From: Bacteroidales bacterium
GTDB taxonomy: Bacteria; Bacteroidota; Bacteroidia; Bacteroidales; GCA-2748055
DNA: 64,000 bases
NCBI GenBank assembly: GCA_016936975.1
Contig: JAFGWU010000039.1
Coordinates: forward strand, 21,024 to 85,023
Reading direction: 5' to 3'
In this document: in pieces, positions 19,324 to 27,718 of the stretch
Layout of the letters: each line of letters starts with the position of its first letter
Numbering within the stretch: position 1 is the first letter of the stretch
The notes under the pieces: model-generated
Told to the model about the DNA's origin: nothing
Database searches by the model: none
Seen by the model: only the letters and a program-made list of their open reading frames with translations
Made by a program: the position numbers and the translations under genes

Positions 19324-21368
19324 CAGACCGTCATTTCAGACTTTCCCCTGTTTCCCCATGCAAAATAGGGGATGAGCCGGATGATTAACGGAACGGGTTG
19401 TCGGTCGGATATTTCCCGGTAGAGTTCATCATCCCAATCGTCCTGATTTATGATTAAGGCCTCACCTTTAAGGCTGATTAATTGAGAACCATCTATTTCA
19501 ATCTTTTCAGGCGAAAGGTGAATATCTGCAGGGATTCCGATATCTGATACCCTGACATTTTGCGGTAAATCAGGGGATTCAAGGCAATAAACTATCGGGC
19601 CGCGCCGGACAGCAAGTTCGTTCCGTGTTTCTTCAACAAGCGGGTTGGATTCAATCAGTTTTGTCTTTACAGGGAGTTCGAGCCTGATTTTATCTCCTTT
19701 TCTCCAATTCTTTTCGATCGTCAGGTAAGTTCCGGGAACGACTGGTGTCTGGCATAACTGTTCATTGACATAAACCTTGCTTCCGTCTGCCCAGGAGGGT
19801 ATGCGCAATTTCAGGATGAGATTGTTGCGCGGGACCTCCTCGAGCGTTAACATAACAGTGCCTTCCCAGGGATAATCGGTTTCCTGGTGCAGTATGACCT
19901 TCGAACCGTCAGGCAGGTGTGTATCGAGATGGCTGGATCCGTACAGGTGGAACCATACAGTTCCCTCAGACAGTGAATAAAGATAATTATGTATTTCGGA
20001 GACCGTTCTTACAACATTGGGCGGGCAGCAATTGCACAGTGAAATATATTCCTCCCTTTCCTTGGACCACCTGAGGGTATAAGGAAGATCAAAATCCACC
20101 CTCAGGGGATTCGTATAAAAGTATCTTTTTCCATCCAGGCTGACTGCTGACAGGACGCTGTTATAAAGTGTCTGTTCGACCATCTCGGCATATTTGGCTT
20201 CTCCTGAAATCATCAGCATTCTCCAGTTCCACAGTACGCTGCCAATGTTGGCACAGGATTCATTATGCGCCGTGATGTTTGGTAACTGGTATGGCCGTCC
20301 ATAGGCCTGGTGCACCTGCTGGATGTAAGGCTGATTATAGGTTGTGCCGTCGGGGGATACCCCATCGTATAATGCCCCGCATCCGCCGGTAATGTATAGC
20401 TTGTGTTTGACGAGGTCGTTCCATATCATTTCAAGGGGCCGCAGAAGCGTTGTGTCACCTGTCTCAGCCACCAGGTCGGCCACACCGGCATACAAATAAT
20501 TTGCCCTGACTGCATGGCCAATGGCCTCTGTCTGTTCCCTGAACGGAATCCGGTCCTGATTGTGATCGGTTCCGTTTCTGACCATACGTCTGATATCTAT
20601 CAGGTTTCGCCCCAGGTCGAGATACTTTTTCTCCCCGGTAACCCGGTACAATTCAATTATCCCCATATAGTGGGAAGGACAGATGGCATTCTGGGCGAGT
20701 TCCTCCGGATCACGGTTGTAAAAATCAATCAGAAAATCTGCTGCTTTCACAGCCACGTTTAACAGGGTTTCCTTACCCGTAGCCCGGTAATGCAAACAGG
20801 CTGCCGTCATTAAATGTCCCATATTATAAGTCTCAAAATCGAGACGCTCCCTGAACTCGGCTTTCAGGTCATTGCCAGATCTTTTTCTCTGTTCGATGAT
20901 GACAGGTGTATGGATATAACCATCTTCTCTTTGTGATCCGGCGATGATCCTGATAATGTCATCCATCTGTTCATCCAGTTCCGGCTTTCGGGTTTGCATG
21001 TAAACTGAAACCAGGGATTCGAACCATTTGTAAAAGTCACCATCGTGAAAAGGAGGTCCGGAGTGATTTCCCTCTGCATGTCCCGCCGCAATCTCAAAGT
21101 TTCTGAATGCATGGCTGACATCCGCATCATTCAGGATGCTCCACATGAAGGGTACCATGGTATCCCTGCAGACGATAAAACGTTCAGCCCAGAATCCTGA
21201 TGTCAGGGCAACATCATTCCCGTTTACCCCCATCATCAGGGCAAATGGACTCCGGGAGTTATCTGCTGGTGCTTTGTCCTGTCCATTCAATAACAACGGA
21301 AAGACCAATAAAATGATTACGAAGGCGGGATTTGCAATGGTTACTGATTCCCTGTTCTTTGGATCCAT
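19305..21368 (-). CDS. GH127-like beta-L-arabinofuranosidase
   Basis: 'LTSGFWAERFIVCRDTMVPFMWSIL', 'HDGDFYKWFESLVSVYMQTRKPELDEQMDDIIRIIAGSQREDGYIHTP' and 'SLCNCCPPNVVRTVSEIHNYLYSLSEGTVWFHLYG' (Cys cluster). Confidence 0.85.
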   Translation of the reverse strand: MDPKNRESVTIANPAFVIILLVFPLLLNGQDKAPADNSRSPFALMMGVNGNDVALTSGFWAERFIVCRDTMVPFMWSILNDADVSHAFRNFEIAAGHAEGNHSGPPFHDGDFYKWFESLVSVYMQTRKPELDEQMDDIIRIIAGSQREDGYIHTPVIIEQRKRSGNDLKAEFRERLDFETYNMGHLMTAACLHYRATGKETLLNVAVKAADFLIDFYNRDPEELAQNAICPSHYMGIIELYRVTGEKKYLDLGRNLIDIRRMVRNGTDHNQDRIPFREQTEAIGHAVRANYLYAGVADLVAETGDTTLLRPLEMIWNDLVKHKLYITGGCGALYDGVSPDGTTYNQPYIQQVHQAYGRPYQLPNITAHNESCANIGSVLWNWRMLMISGEAKYAEMVEQTLYNSVLSAVSLDGKRYFYTNPLRVDFDLPYTLRWSKEREEYISLCNCCPPNVVRTVSEIHNYLYSLSEGTVWFHLYGSSHLDTHLPDGSKVILHQETDYPWEGTVMLTLEEVPRNNLILKLRIPSWADGSKVYVNEQLCQTPVVPGTYLTIEKNWRKGDKIRLELPVKTKLIESNPLVEETRNELAVRRGPIVYCLESPDLPQNVRVSDIGIPADIHLSPEKIEIDGSQLISLKGEALIINQDDWDDELYREISDRQPVPLIIRLIPYFAWGNRGKSEMTVWIPACR

Positions 21369-21382
21369 ATTTACGATGGTTG

Positions 21383-24190
21383 TTAATTAATATCAATACT
21401 GCTGTTGAACCGGTAATGGCCCGAACCCGCAATTACTTTTAAATATTCTCCGGTGTATTCAAGCACGGTTATATTTTCTGAATTCCTGAGTTCAGCGTCC
21501 GATTCCCTGACACTGCCGGGTTCAGCGGCCGGAATAAAAATTGTTGCTGTGGTATTTACAGGCACAGAGACGTTAAGATGAAGCGTGGTTCCTTTGACCT
21601 CCCATTTCGAGGAGAGGGTTCCGTAAGGTGTTTGATGGCTCCCGGATGCATAGGAGAGCCGTTCGGTTAAAACGGGTTTGATCACAGACTTTTTATAACC
21701 GGGGACCTCTTTTTCTCTCTGAATTCCTGCAATATTTTCATACATCCACTGTCCAATGGCCCCGTAGGCATAATGGTTAAAGGAATTCATCCCGGCATCC
21801 TGGAACGTGCTGTCCGGTTTAATTCCATCCCACCGCTCCCATATTGTGGTTGCCCCCATGGTAACAGGGTAGAGCCAGGAGGGGTACCTTTTATTGAAAA
21901 GTAAATTGTAAGCCAGATCCTGATAACCCGTATTCGAAAGCACATGACAGATTAACGGGGTTCCCAGGAATCCGGTGGTGATATGTCCGAAGTGTTCAAC
22001 ATCTGCCGCGAGCCTTTCTGCTGCAATGGTTTTGAACTCCTCCGGAACCAGGTCAAAACCAAGTGCCAGGGAGTAGGCGGCCTGTGTACCGGATACCAGC
22101 CTTCCTGTTTCGGTAAAAAATTCCCGGGCAAAGGCAGATTTGATTTTTGGAAGAATAGCTTTATAATGTTCAGCATCCTCATTGTGTCCAAGGATTTCAG
22201 CTATTTTTTGCAGGATCCCCGTTGAGTGGTAAAAATAGGCTGTTGCGATCAGATCTTTATCTGTATTGGCACCGGCATAGCCGTAATCCGGTGCATTGTA
22301 ATGGTAACTCATATATTCTGCAAATGCCAGCCAGTCGCCGAAGTGAAATCCATAGTCGAAGATATACCGCTCGCCTGCATGCCCGACCATATAATCAACC
22401 CAGGCTTTCATGGAATGGTATTGATCCCTGAGGATATTTTCATCGCCGTATATGAGATACATGTTCCATGGGATAAGAATGGCCGCATCGGACCATCCGG
22501 TGGCTCCGTAACCGTCGGACCAGCCTGTTCCGCCTCCGCCATCAACAATCATCGGGACCACCCATGGAACTGAACCATCCTCTTTTTGATCTGCCTCAAG
22601 ATCCTTCAACCATTTCCTGAAAAACGGAACTGTATTCATGTTGAAGGAAGCTGTAGGTGTAAATACCTGCGCATCGCCTGTCCATCCCATACGCTCATCA
22701 CGCTGTGGGCAGTCGGTGGGAATATCCAGGAAATTACCTCTCAGTCCCCATACAATGTTTTCCTGCAATTGATTGATAAGTGAATCAGAGCATTCGAATG
22801 TTCCAACCGGCTCCATATCGGAATGTATTACAATCCCCTGCAGGTCATCGCACGAAACCCGACCCGGATAACCTGAGATCCTTACATACCTGAACCCCTG
22901 GAAGGTAAAATGCGGTTCAAAATGTTCCACGCCTTCGCCTTTGAAGATATAGCGTACCTCCTGGTCTGCCTCACGGAGATTCTCCAAGTAAAAATTTCCC
23001 TCCTTATCAAGAACTTCTGCATGATGGAGCACGATCTCCGTTCCGGCCTCTCCCTTCAAAGCGAATTTTATCCATCCGACCATATTCTGTCCCATATCAA
23101 ATACCAGCTCCCCTGAGGGGGTGATTATCTGTTTCACCGGCTTGATGGTATCTGTGGCCCGGACGGGGACACTGACGGAGGGGACGAGATTAGAGAAACC
23201 GTGGTCTTTTTCAATGCAGTCAAACCATTTAAGATCCCTGTATCCCGGTTGATCCCAGCCGGTCAATTCAAGCCTGGCATCATATACCTCTCCGTCATAT
23301 ATTTCAGATTTCAATATGGGTCCGGAAGCGGATCGCCAGGATTTATCCGAGCAAATAACCTCATGTGATCCATCCTGGAAGGTGATTACCAGTTGCAGGA
23401 GCAATGCAGTTTTTTTACCATAGTGTTCTTTCTCCATTGTCCAGGCGAATGGTCCCCTGAACCAGCCGTCACCCAGTATGGCACCAATGGCATTATCGCC
23501 TTTATTGACGAGTTTAGTGACATTGTACACCTGGTATTGCAGTCTTTTATGATAACTTGTCCAGCCGGGGGTAAAGAGCTGGTCACTGACTTTTTTTCCA
23601 TTAAGGTGGACATGGTAAAGTCCATGAGCCGTCACATATAATTGCGCATTCCGGATTTTCTTCCCTGCATGAAATTCTTTCCTCAGGTATGCGGCTTTAT
23701 TGGGTTTGTTTTCCGCTTCCTCAACCCCCGGTTCAATCCATTCAGCTATCCAATCTTCATCATTCAGAAGTCCCATCTCCCAGAATGCCGGTTGGCTCCA
23801 TTCAGACCGGTTCCCCCTGTTGTCCTCAATTCTCACCTGCCAGTATATACGCTGGCCGCTTTTCAACGGTATCCCATCATAAGGAATGTTAATGGATTGT
23901 CCGGACATTACAATTCCTGATTTCCAGGTATGAGGGCCATCTTTGAGGGCTTCCTCCGTCAGTGCCGCTTTTATTTCATACGCTTTCTGAATTACACTGC
24001 GTTCTGAGGAGACAATCTGCCAGCTCAGGGCAGGTCTTATATTTTCAATTCCGACAGGATTGATCCTGTATTCACAGGTCAGGTTATGCACAGCCGGTCC
24101 GATACTTCCGGACTGGGCCTGAACAGAAATCATTAATGAAACAGCAATGGTAAGGAGTGCGATGCAATGGATGAGCTGTTGATTTTTCAT
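21383..24190 (-). CDS. GH78-like alpha-L-rhamnosidase (copy 1)
   Basis: 'LTCEYRINPVGIENIRPALSWQI', 'LGDGWFRGPFAW', 'IPTDCPQRDERMGWTGDAQVFTPTASFNMN' and 'TTIWERWDGIKPDSTFQDAGMNSFNHYAYGAIGQWMYENIAGI'. Start moved to the ATG at 24190. Confidence 0.95.
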   Translation of the reverse strand: MKNQQLIHCIALLTIAVSLMISVQAQSGSIGPAVHNLTCEYRINPVGIENIRPALSWQIVSSERSVIQKAYEIKAALTEEALKDGPHTWKSGIVMSGQSINIPYDGIPLKSGQRIYWQVRIEDNRGNRSEWSQPAFWEMGLLNDEDWIAEWIEPGVEEAENKPNKAAYLRKEFHAGKKIRNAQLYVTAHGLYHVHLNGKKVSDQLFTPGWTSYHKRLQYQVYNVTKLVNKGDNAIGAILGDGWFRGPFAWTMEKEHYGKKTALLLQLVITFQDGSHEVICSDKSWRSASGPILKSEIYDGEVYDARLELTGWDQPGYRDLKWFDCIEKDHGFSNLVPSVSVPVRATDTIKPVKQIITPSGELVFDMGQNMVGWIKFALKGEAGTEIVLHHAEVLDKEGNFYLENLREADQEVRYIFKGEGVEHFEPHFTFQGFRYVRISGYPGRVSCDDLQGIVIHSDMEPVGTFECSDSLINQLQENIVWGLRGNFLDIPTDCPQRDERMGWTGDAQVFTPTASFNMNTVPFFRKWLKDLEADQKEDGSVPWVVPMIVDGGGGTGWSDGYGATGWSDAAILIPWNMYLIYGDENILRDQYHSMKAWVDYMVGHAGERYIFDYGFHFGDWLAFAEYMSYHYNAPDYGYAGANTDKDLIATAYFYHSTGILQKIAEILGHNEDAEHYKAILPKIKSAFAREFFTETGRLVSGTQAAYSLALGFDLVPEEFKTIAAERLAADVEHFGHITTGFLGTPLICHVLSNTGYQDLAYNLLFNKRYPSWLYPVTMGATTIWERWDGIKPDSTFQDAGMNSFNHYAYGAIGQWMYENIAGIQREKEVPGYKKSVIKPVLTERLSYASGSHQTPYGTLSSKWEVKGTTLHLNVSVPVNTTATIFIPAAEPGSVRESDAELRNSENITVLEYTGEYLKVIAGSGHYRFNSSIDIN

Positions 24191-24230
24191 TGGTTTGTTT
24201 TTCAACGATTATAACGATTGAACGGTTCAT

Positions 24231-24344
24231 TTGCAAATCTAGCCCATTAAATTTATTTTTGCAATAAAACGTTTGCATACAGGAGATTTTGCTATTATTC
24301 TAAGATACACTATTTAAGTATTTTATAGACTGTAAACGTTAACA
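24231..24344. promoter_or_regulatory. Divergent regulatory region A: two LacI-type operators 67 bp apart plus a minus-strand Bacteroidota promoter
   Basis: AAACGTTT core centred at 24270/24271 and TGTAAACGTTAACA at 24331-24344. Minus-strand TTGC-N19-TAGATTTG. Ungapped 114-bp match to region B. Confidence 0.75.
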
Positions 24345-24366
24345 CTAAATTATAATATTCAATATC

Positions 24367-25029
24367 ATGAAAACTGTTGTTGCGATTCATACTGCCATGG
24401 CGATGGTTGAGCCGACAAAAGAATTATTTCAAAAGCATCTGCCCGGTGTAAGGCTGATAAATATTGTGGATGACAGTCTGATACAGGATGTGATCAGGGA
24501 TGGGGAAGTAAAGGCATCGGTTGAGAGCAGGATCCGGCTTTATTACCGGGCTGCTGTGGATGCGGGTGCTGATGTGATATTCAATACCTGTTCCTCGGTT
24601 GGAGAGGTGGCTATCGCTGCGAGAAAAACCCTCCCGGTTCCCCTGGTTAAAATTGATGATGCAATGGCCCGCAAAGCTGTTAAGGAGTATAAAAAGATCG
24701 GTGTAATGGCTACCCTTTCCACAACGCTGAATCCCACCATCAAGCTGATCTCTCGTTTCGCCAGGGAGATGTCTGCTGATGTTACCGTTACAGAAGGACT
24801 TGTTGATGGCGCTTTTCAGTCATTGATGGATGGGAACCTGGATGATCACGATCAGAAGGTCCTTAACAAAGCTCAGGAAATATCTTCGCAGGTGGATGTG
24901 ATTTTGCTTGCCCAGGGTTCCATGGCCAGGGTGGAGAATACCATCATTGCCAGGACCGGTAAGCCGGTCCTTACAAGTCCTTTACTGGGTGTTCTGGAGG
25001 TGAAATCCACACTTGAGCAATTAAATTAA
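24367..25029 (+). CDS. Asp/Glu/hydantoin racemase-like protein
   Basis: 'DVIFNTCSSVGEVA' and 'KKIGVMATLSTTLNPT' are Asp/Glu racemase superfamily-like. The second expected Cys position reads 'LLAQGSMAR'. Confidence 0.7.
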   Translation: MKTVVAIHTAMAMVEPTKELFQKHLPGVRLINIVDDSLIQDVIRDGEVKASVESRIRLYYRAAVDAGADVIFNTCSSVGEVAIAARKTLPVPLVKIDDAMARKAVKEYKKIGVMATLSTTLNPTIKLISRFAREMSADVTVTEGLVDGAFQSLMDGNLDDHDQKVLNKAQEISSQVDVILLAQGSMARVENTIIARTGKPVLTSPLLGVLEVKSTLEQLN

Positions 25030-25035
25030 TCTGTT

Positions 25036-26274
25036 TTGAAAAAGAGAAATATTGTTCTGATCCTGTTGATGATTGTAGGAGTCATCACCTTTCTCGACAG
25101 GATTAACATCAGTGTTGCCGGTGCCAGTATCATGGAGGATCTTGGTTTGTCGGGCAAGCAATGGGGATGGATTCTGAGTGCATTTATCCTGTCTTACGGT
25201 TTACTGCAGGTCCCACTCGGTGCCTGGGGAGATCGGGCCGGACAGCGCAAGGTACTTTCGTTCATAGTACTCTGGTGGTCCCTCTTTACCATCCTTACAG
25301 GATTTGCCAATGGATTCATCATGCTGATTATTGTCCGGTTTTTATTTGGAATCGGTGAAGCCGGGGCCTACCCGAACATGACCGGTACGGTAGGCAGGTG
25401 GTTTCCCGGGAAAGAGACTGCCAAAGCACAGGGCTTTCTCTGGGCGGCCAGCCGAATCGGTGGTGCACTGACCCCGTTGATTGTGATCCCTGTCATTATA
25501 AACCTGGGGTGGCGGATGGCATTCTATATTCTCGGGGCATTGGGATTTATCTGGGTTATTGTCTGGTTCGCGTGGTTCAGGGATTTTCCTGCACAGAAAA
25601 AGGGTATCTCCCGGCAAGAACTTGACGAGATAGGGAATAGTGAGGTTAGAGCAGAAAAAATAAAGATTCCCTGGAAATCCATTTTACGAAAGAACCAGTT
25701 CTGGATTTTGCTGGGGATGTATTTTTTCTATGCATGGGGGAGCTGGTTTTTCTTTTCATGGTTCCCTGTATTTATGGAAGAGGGCAGGGGATTTGCCAAA
25801 AGTGAGCTCACCTATGCCGTGGCCGTTCCTTTTCTGTTCAGTGTGATCGGTAACATCTCAGGGGGATATATAAGCGACAGGCTTTCCCTGAAATACGGAG
25901 TAAGAATCGGCAGGAAGGCAGTTGGAGTGTCGGCCCTGATAATTTCTTCCATATTGATGTTTCTTGCGGGATTCATCCCCGGGAAGATACAGGTATTTAT
26001 CTTTCTTTCCCTCTGTTTCGGAATCTTTGACCTGATGCTTCCGGCGGCATGGGCCATCTGCCTGGATATCGGAAAGAAATTCGGAGGCGCTGTATCGGGT
26101 GCCATGAATACGGCAGGAAATATCGGGGGATTCCTGTGCGCGTTAATGTTCGGGTACCTGGTTGATCTAACGGGAAATTATAATTTTCCGCTCTATGTGA
26201 TTGCCTTTATGCTCTTAATAAGTGCCATCCTGTTCTCGTTTATCGATCCGACACGGAAACTGGTGGAAGATTGA
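25036..26274 (+). CDS. MFS transporter (anion:cation symporter / hexuronate-type)
   Basis: 'VITFLDRINISVAGASIMEDLGLSGKQWGWILSAFILSYGLLQVPLGAWGDRAGQRKVL', 'FLFGIGEAGAYPNMTGTVGRWFP'. TTG start. Confidence 0.9.
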   Translation: MKKRNIVLILLMIVGVITFLDRINISVAGASIMEDLGLSGKQWGWILSAFILSYGLLQVPLGAWGDRAGQRKVLSFIVLWWSLFTILTGFANGFIMLIIVRFLFGIGEAGAYPNMTGTVGRWFPGKETAKAQGFLWAASRIGGALTPLIVIPVIINLGWRMAFYILGALGFIWVIVWFAWFRDFPAQKKGISRQELDEIGNSEVRAEKIKIPWKSILRKNQFWILLGMYFFYAWGSWFFFSWFPVFMEEGRGFAKSELTYAVAVPFLFSVIGNISGGYISDRLSLKYGVRIGRKAVGVSALIISSILMFLAGFIPGKIQVFIFLSLCFGIFDLMLPAAWAICLDIGKKFGGAVSGAMNTAGNIGGFLCALMFGYLVDLTGNYNFPLYVIAFMLLISAILFSFIDPTRKLVED

Positions 26275-26287
26275 TTTTCGGAATTAT

Positions 26288-27697
26288 CTAAACAAGCTTT
26301 TTAAACAATTCTGAGAGAGAACCGGTCCCTCCCACATTGCCGGGAAATATGATAAAGGGTATTTTGCGGCCTTTTTCTTCATATCTTATTTTTAATACCG
26401 GAACGCCGGGCAGGATCTGCCCTGAAACGGTCGAAGAAGTTACATTCAGTCCGTCCACAAGAATATCGTGTGAAGTGATTCCTCCTTTCGATACAATATA
26501 GGAAGGAGAGATCGGGAGCTGTTTTATGACGGATGCAAGGAAACCGGATATTTTCCGTCCGCTATGAACGGCCGCATCCATGTTTTCTGACCGGAGTTCT
26601 TTCCTGGTAGTGTAAAGGGCAGGTGTTTTGTCCCTGTTGAACGCATGTACCAGGGCATTCATGGTTTGTTTGAAACAGGTTTCCTCATCCTGCAATATTT
26701 GCATCACATCGATTTCAATTCCTTCAACCTCCGAGTTTTCAAGCAATTCATTCAATTGACGGGTGGTCCTGGGAACATGCGAGCCGATCACAAAAATCCC
26801 TTTTGAACCGCCTGTCCCGAGTTCCTGTCCGGTAAGCAAATCTTTGTCGGGGATACCGCTCAGCGCTTTTGGCAGGGAGGAGGAAGTTCTCATAATGATT
26901 GCCCGGTCGGCCGGGCCCATCATTTCGGTTAATGCAAAACTGAACCTGTGGAGATCAGGGTATTCAACTGCATTAATAATAAGGAACCTGCGGCCGGAAA
27001 GGGATGTAATTTTTTCTTGTAGTTCCGGGGATTCAAGTTTCCTCAACTCTTCCAGGGAAATAGATCCAATCTTTTTTCTGCTCAATGTCCCGGCCGATTT
27101 TTCTATTATATAATCTGTCAGGTTGGAGTTTTTGTAACCAAAAAGCGTGTCGCGTGCAAATTCACTCCGGGCGACCGGAAGGAGATTGTCTCCCTCGACC
27201 ATGTATTGAATATTCCCTGCAGTGATTCTTCCCGCCTCAAGAAGGGCAGGTACAAAGAAAACCGGAAGTTCAACCTCAATATTATGCTCGTGAAGTTTTT
27301 CCAGGATGGCGTCTGTTTCAAGGGGAAAGTGTCCCCTGAGAGTGGAATCGCTCCTGCTGATTATGATAAGTTTATAATGGCAGGACTCATTAGCCCGAAT
27401 GAGCGATTCAACAATCTCGAGGTTAAGTTTCCGGGCAATCTCGGGACTCCGGGATCTTGAGTTTGAGAGTATGTACAGAAGGTGGGAATTGCCCTGCAGG
27501 GCTTTCTTAACAAGGGTGACACTCCATTTTGTCAGCAGCGTGCATCCATGGACGGTCTGGATACCCGTCGGATCATCGTCAATGACGAAAATTTTTGCTC
27601 TTTTCTTTTCAAGGTTTTCCGAAATACGATACCTGATATTGCCCGTCTGAACGGAGGGAACCTTTTTGATGATATCGGAAAGATATTGATAAATCAC
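26288..27697 (-). CDS. Four-carbon acid sugar kinase family protein (DUF1537, OtnK/DtnK/OiaK-like)
   Basis: 'IFVIDDDPTGIQTVHGCTLLTKW', 'SRSDSTLRGHFPLETDAI', 'VSKGGITSHDIL' and 'IFPGNVGGTGSLSELF' are DUF1537 hallmarks. Confidence 0.9.
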   Translation of the reverse strand: MIYQYLSDIIKKVPSVQTGNIRYRISENLEKKRAKIFVIDDDPTGIQTVHGCTLLTKWSVTLVKKALQGNSHLLYILSNSRSRSPEIARKLNLEIVESLIRANESCHYKLIIISRSDSTLRGHFPLETDAILEKLHEHNIEVELPVFFVPALLEAGRITAGNIQYMVEGDNLLPVARSEFARDTLFGYKNSNLTDYIIEKSAGTLSRKKIGSISLEELRKLESPELQEKITSLSGRRFLIINAVEYPDLHRFSFALTEMMGPADRAIIMRTSSSLPKALSGIPDKDLLTGQELGTGGSKGIFVIGSHVPRTTRQLNELLENSEVEGIEIDVMQILQDEETCFKQTMNALVHAFNRDKTPALYTTRKELRSENMDAAVHSGRKISGFLASVIKQLPISPSYIVSKGGITSHDILVDGLNVTSSTVSGQILPGVPVLKIRYEEKGRKIPFIIFPGNVGGTGSLSELFKKLV

Positions 27698-27718
27698 AAT
27701 CAGTTAATTAAATAATAT

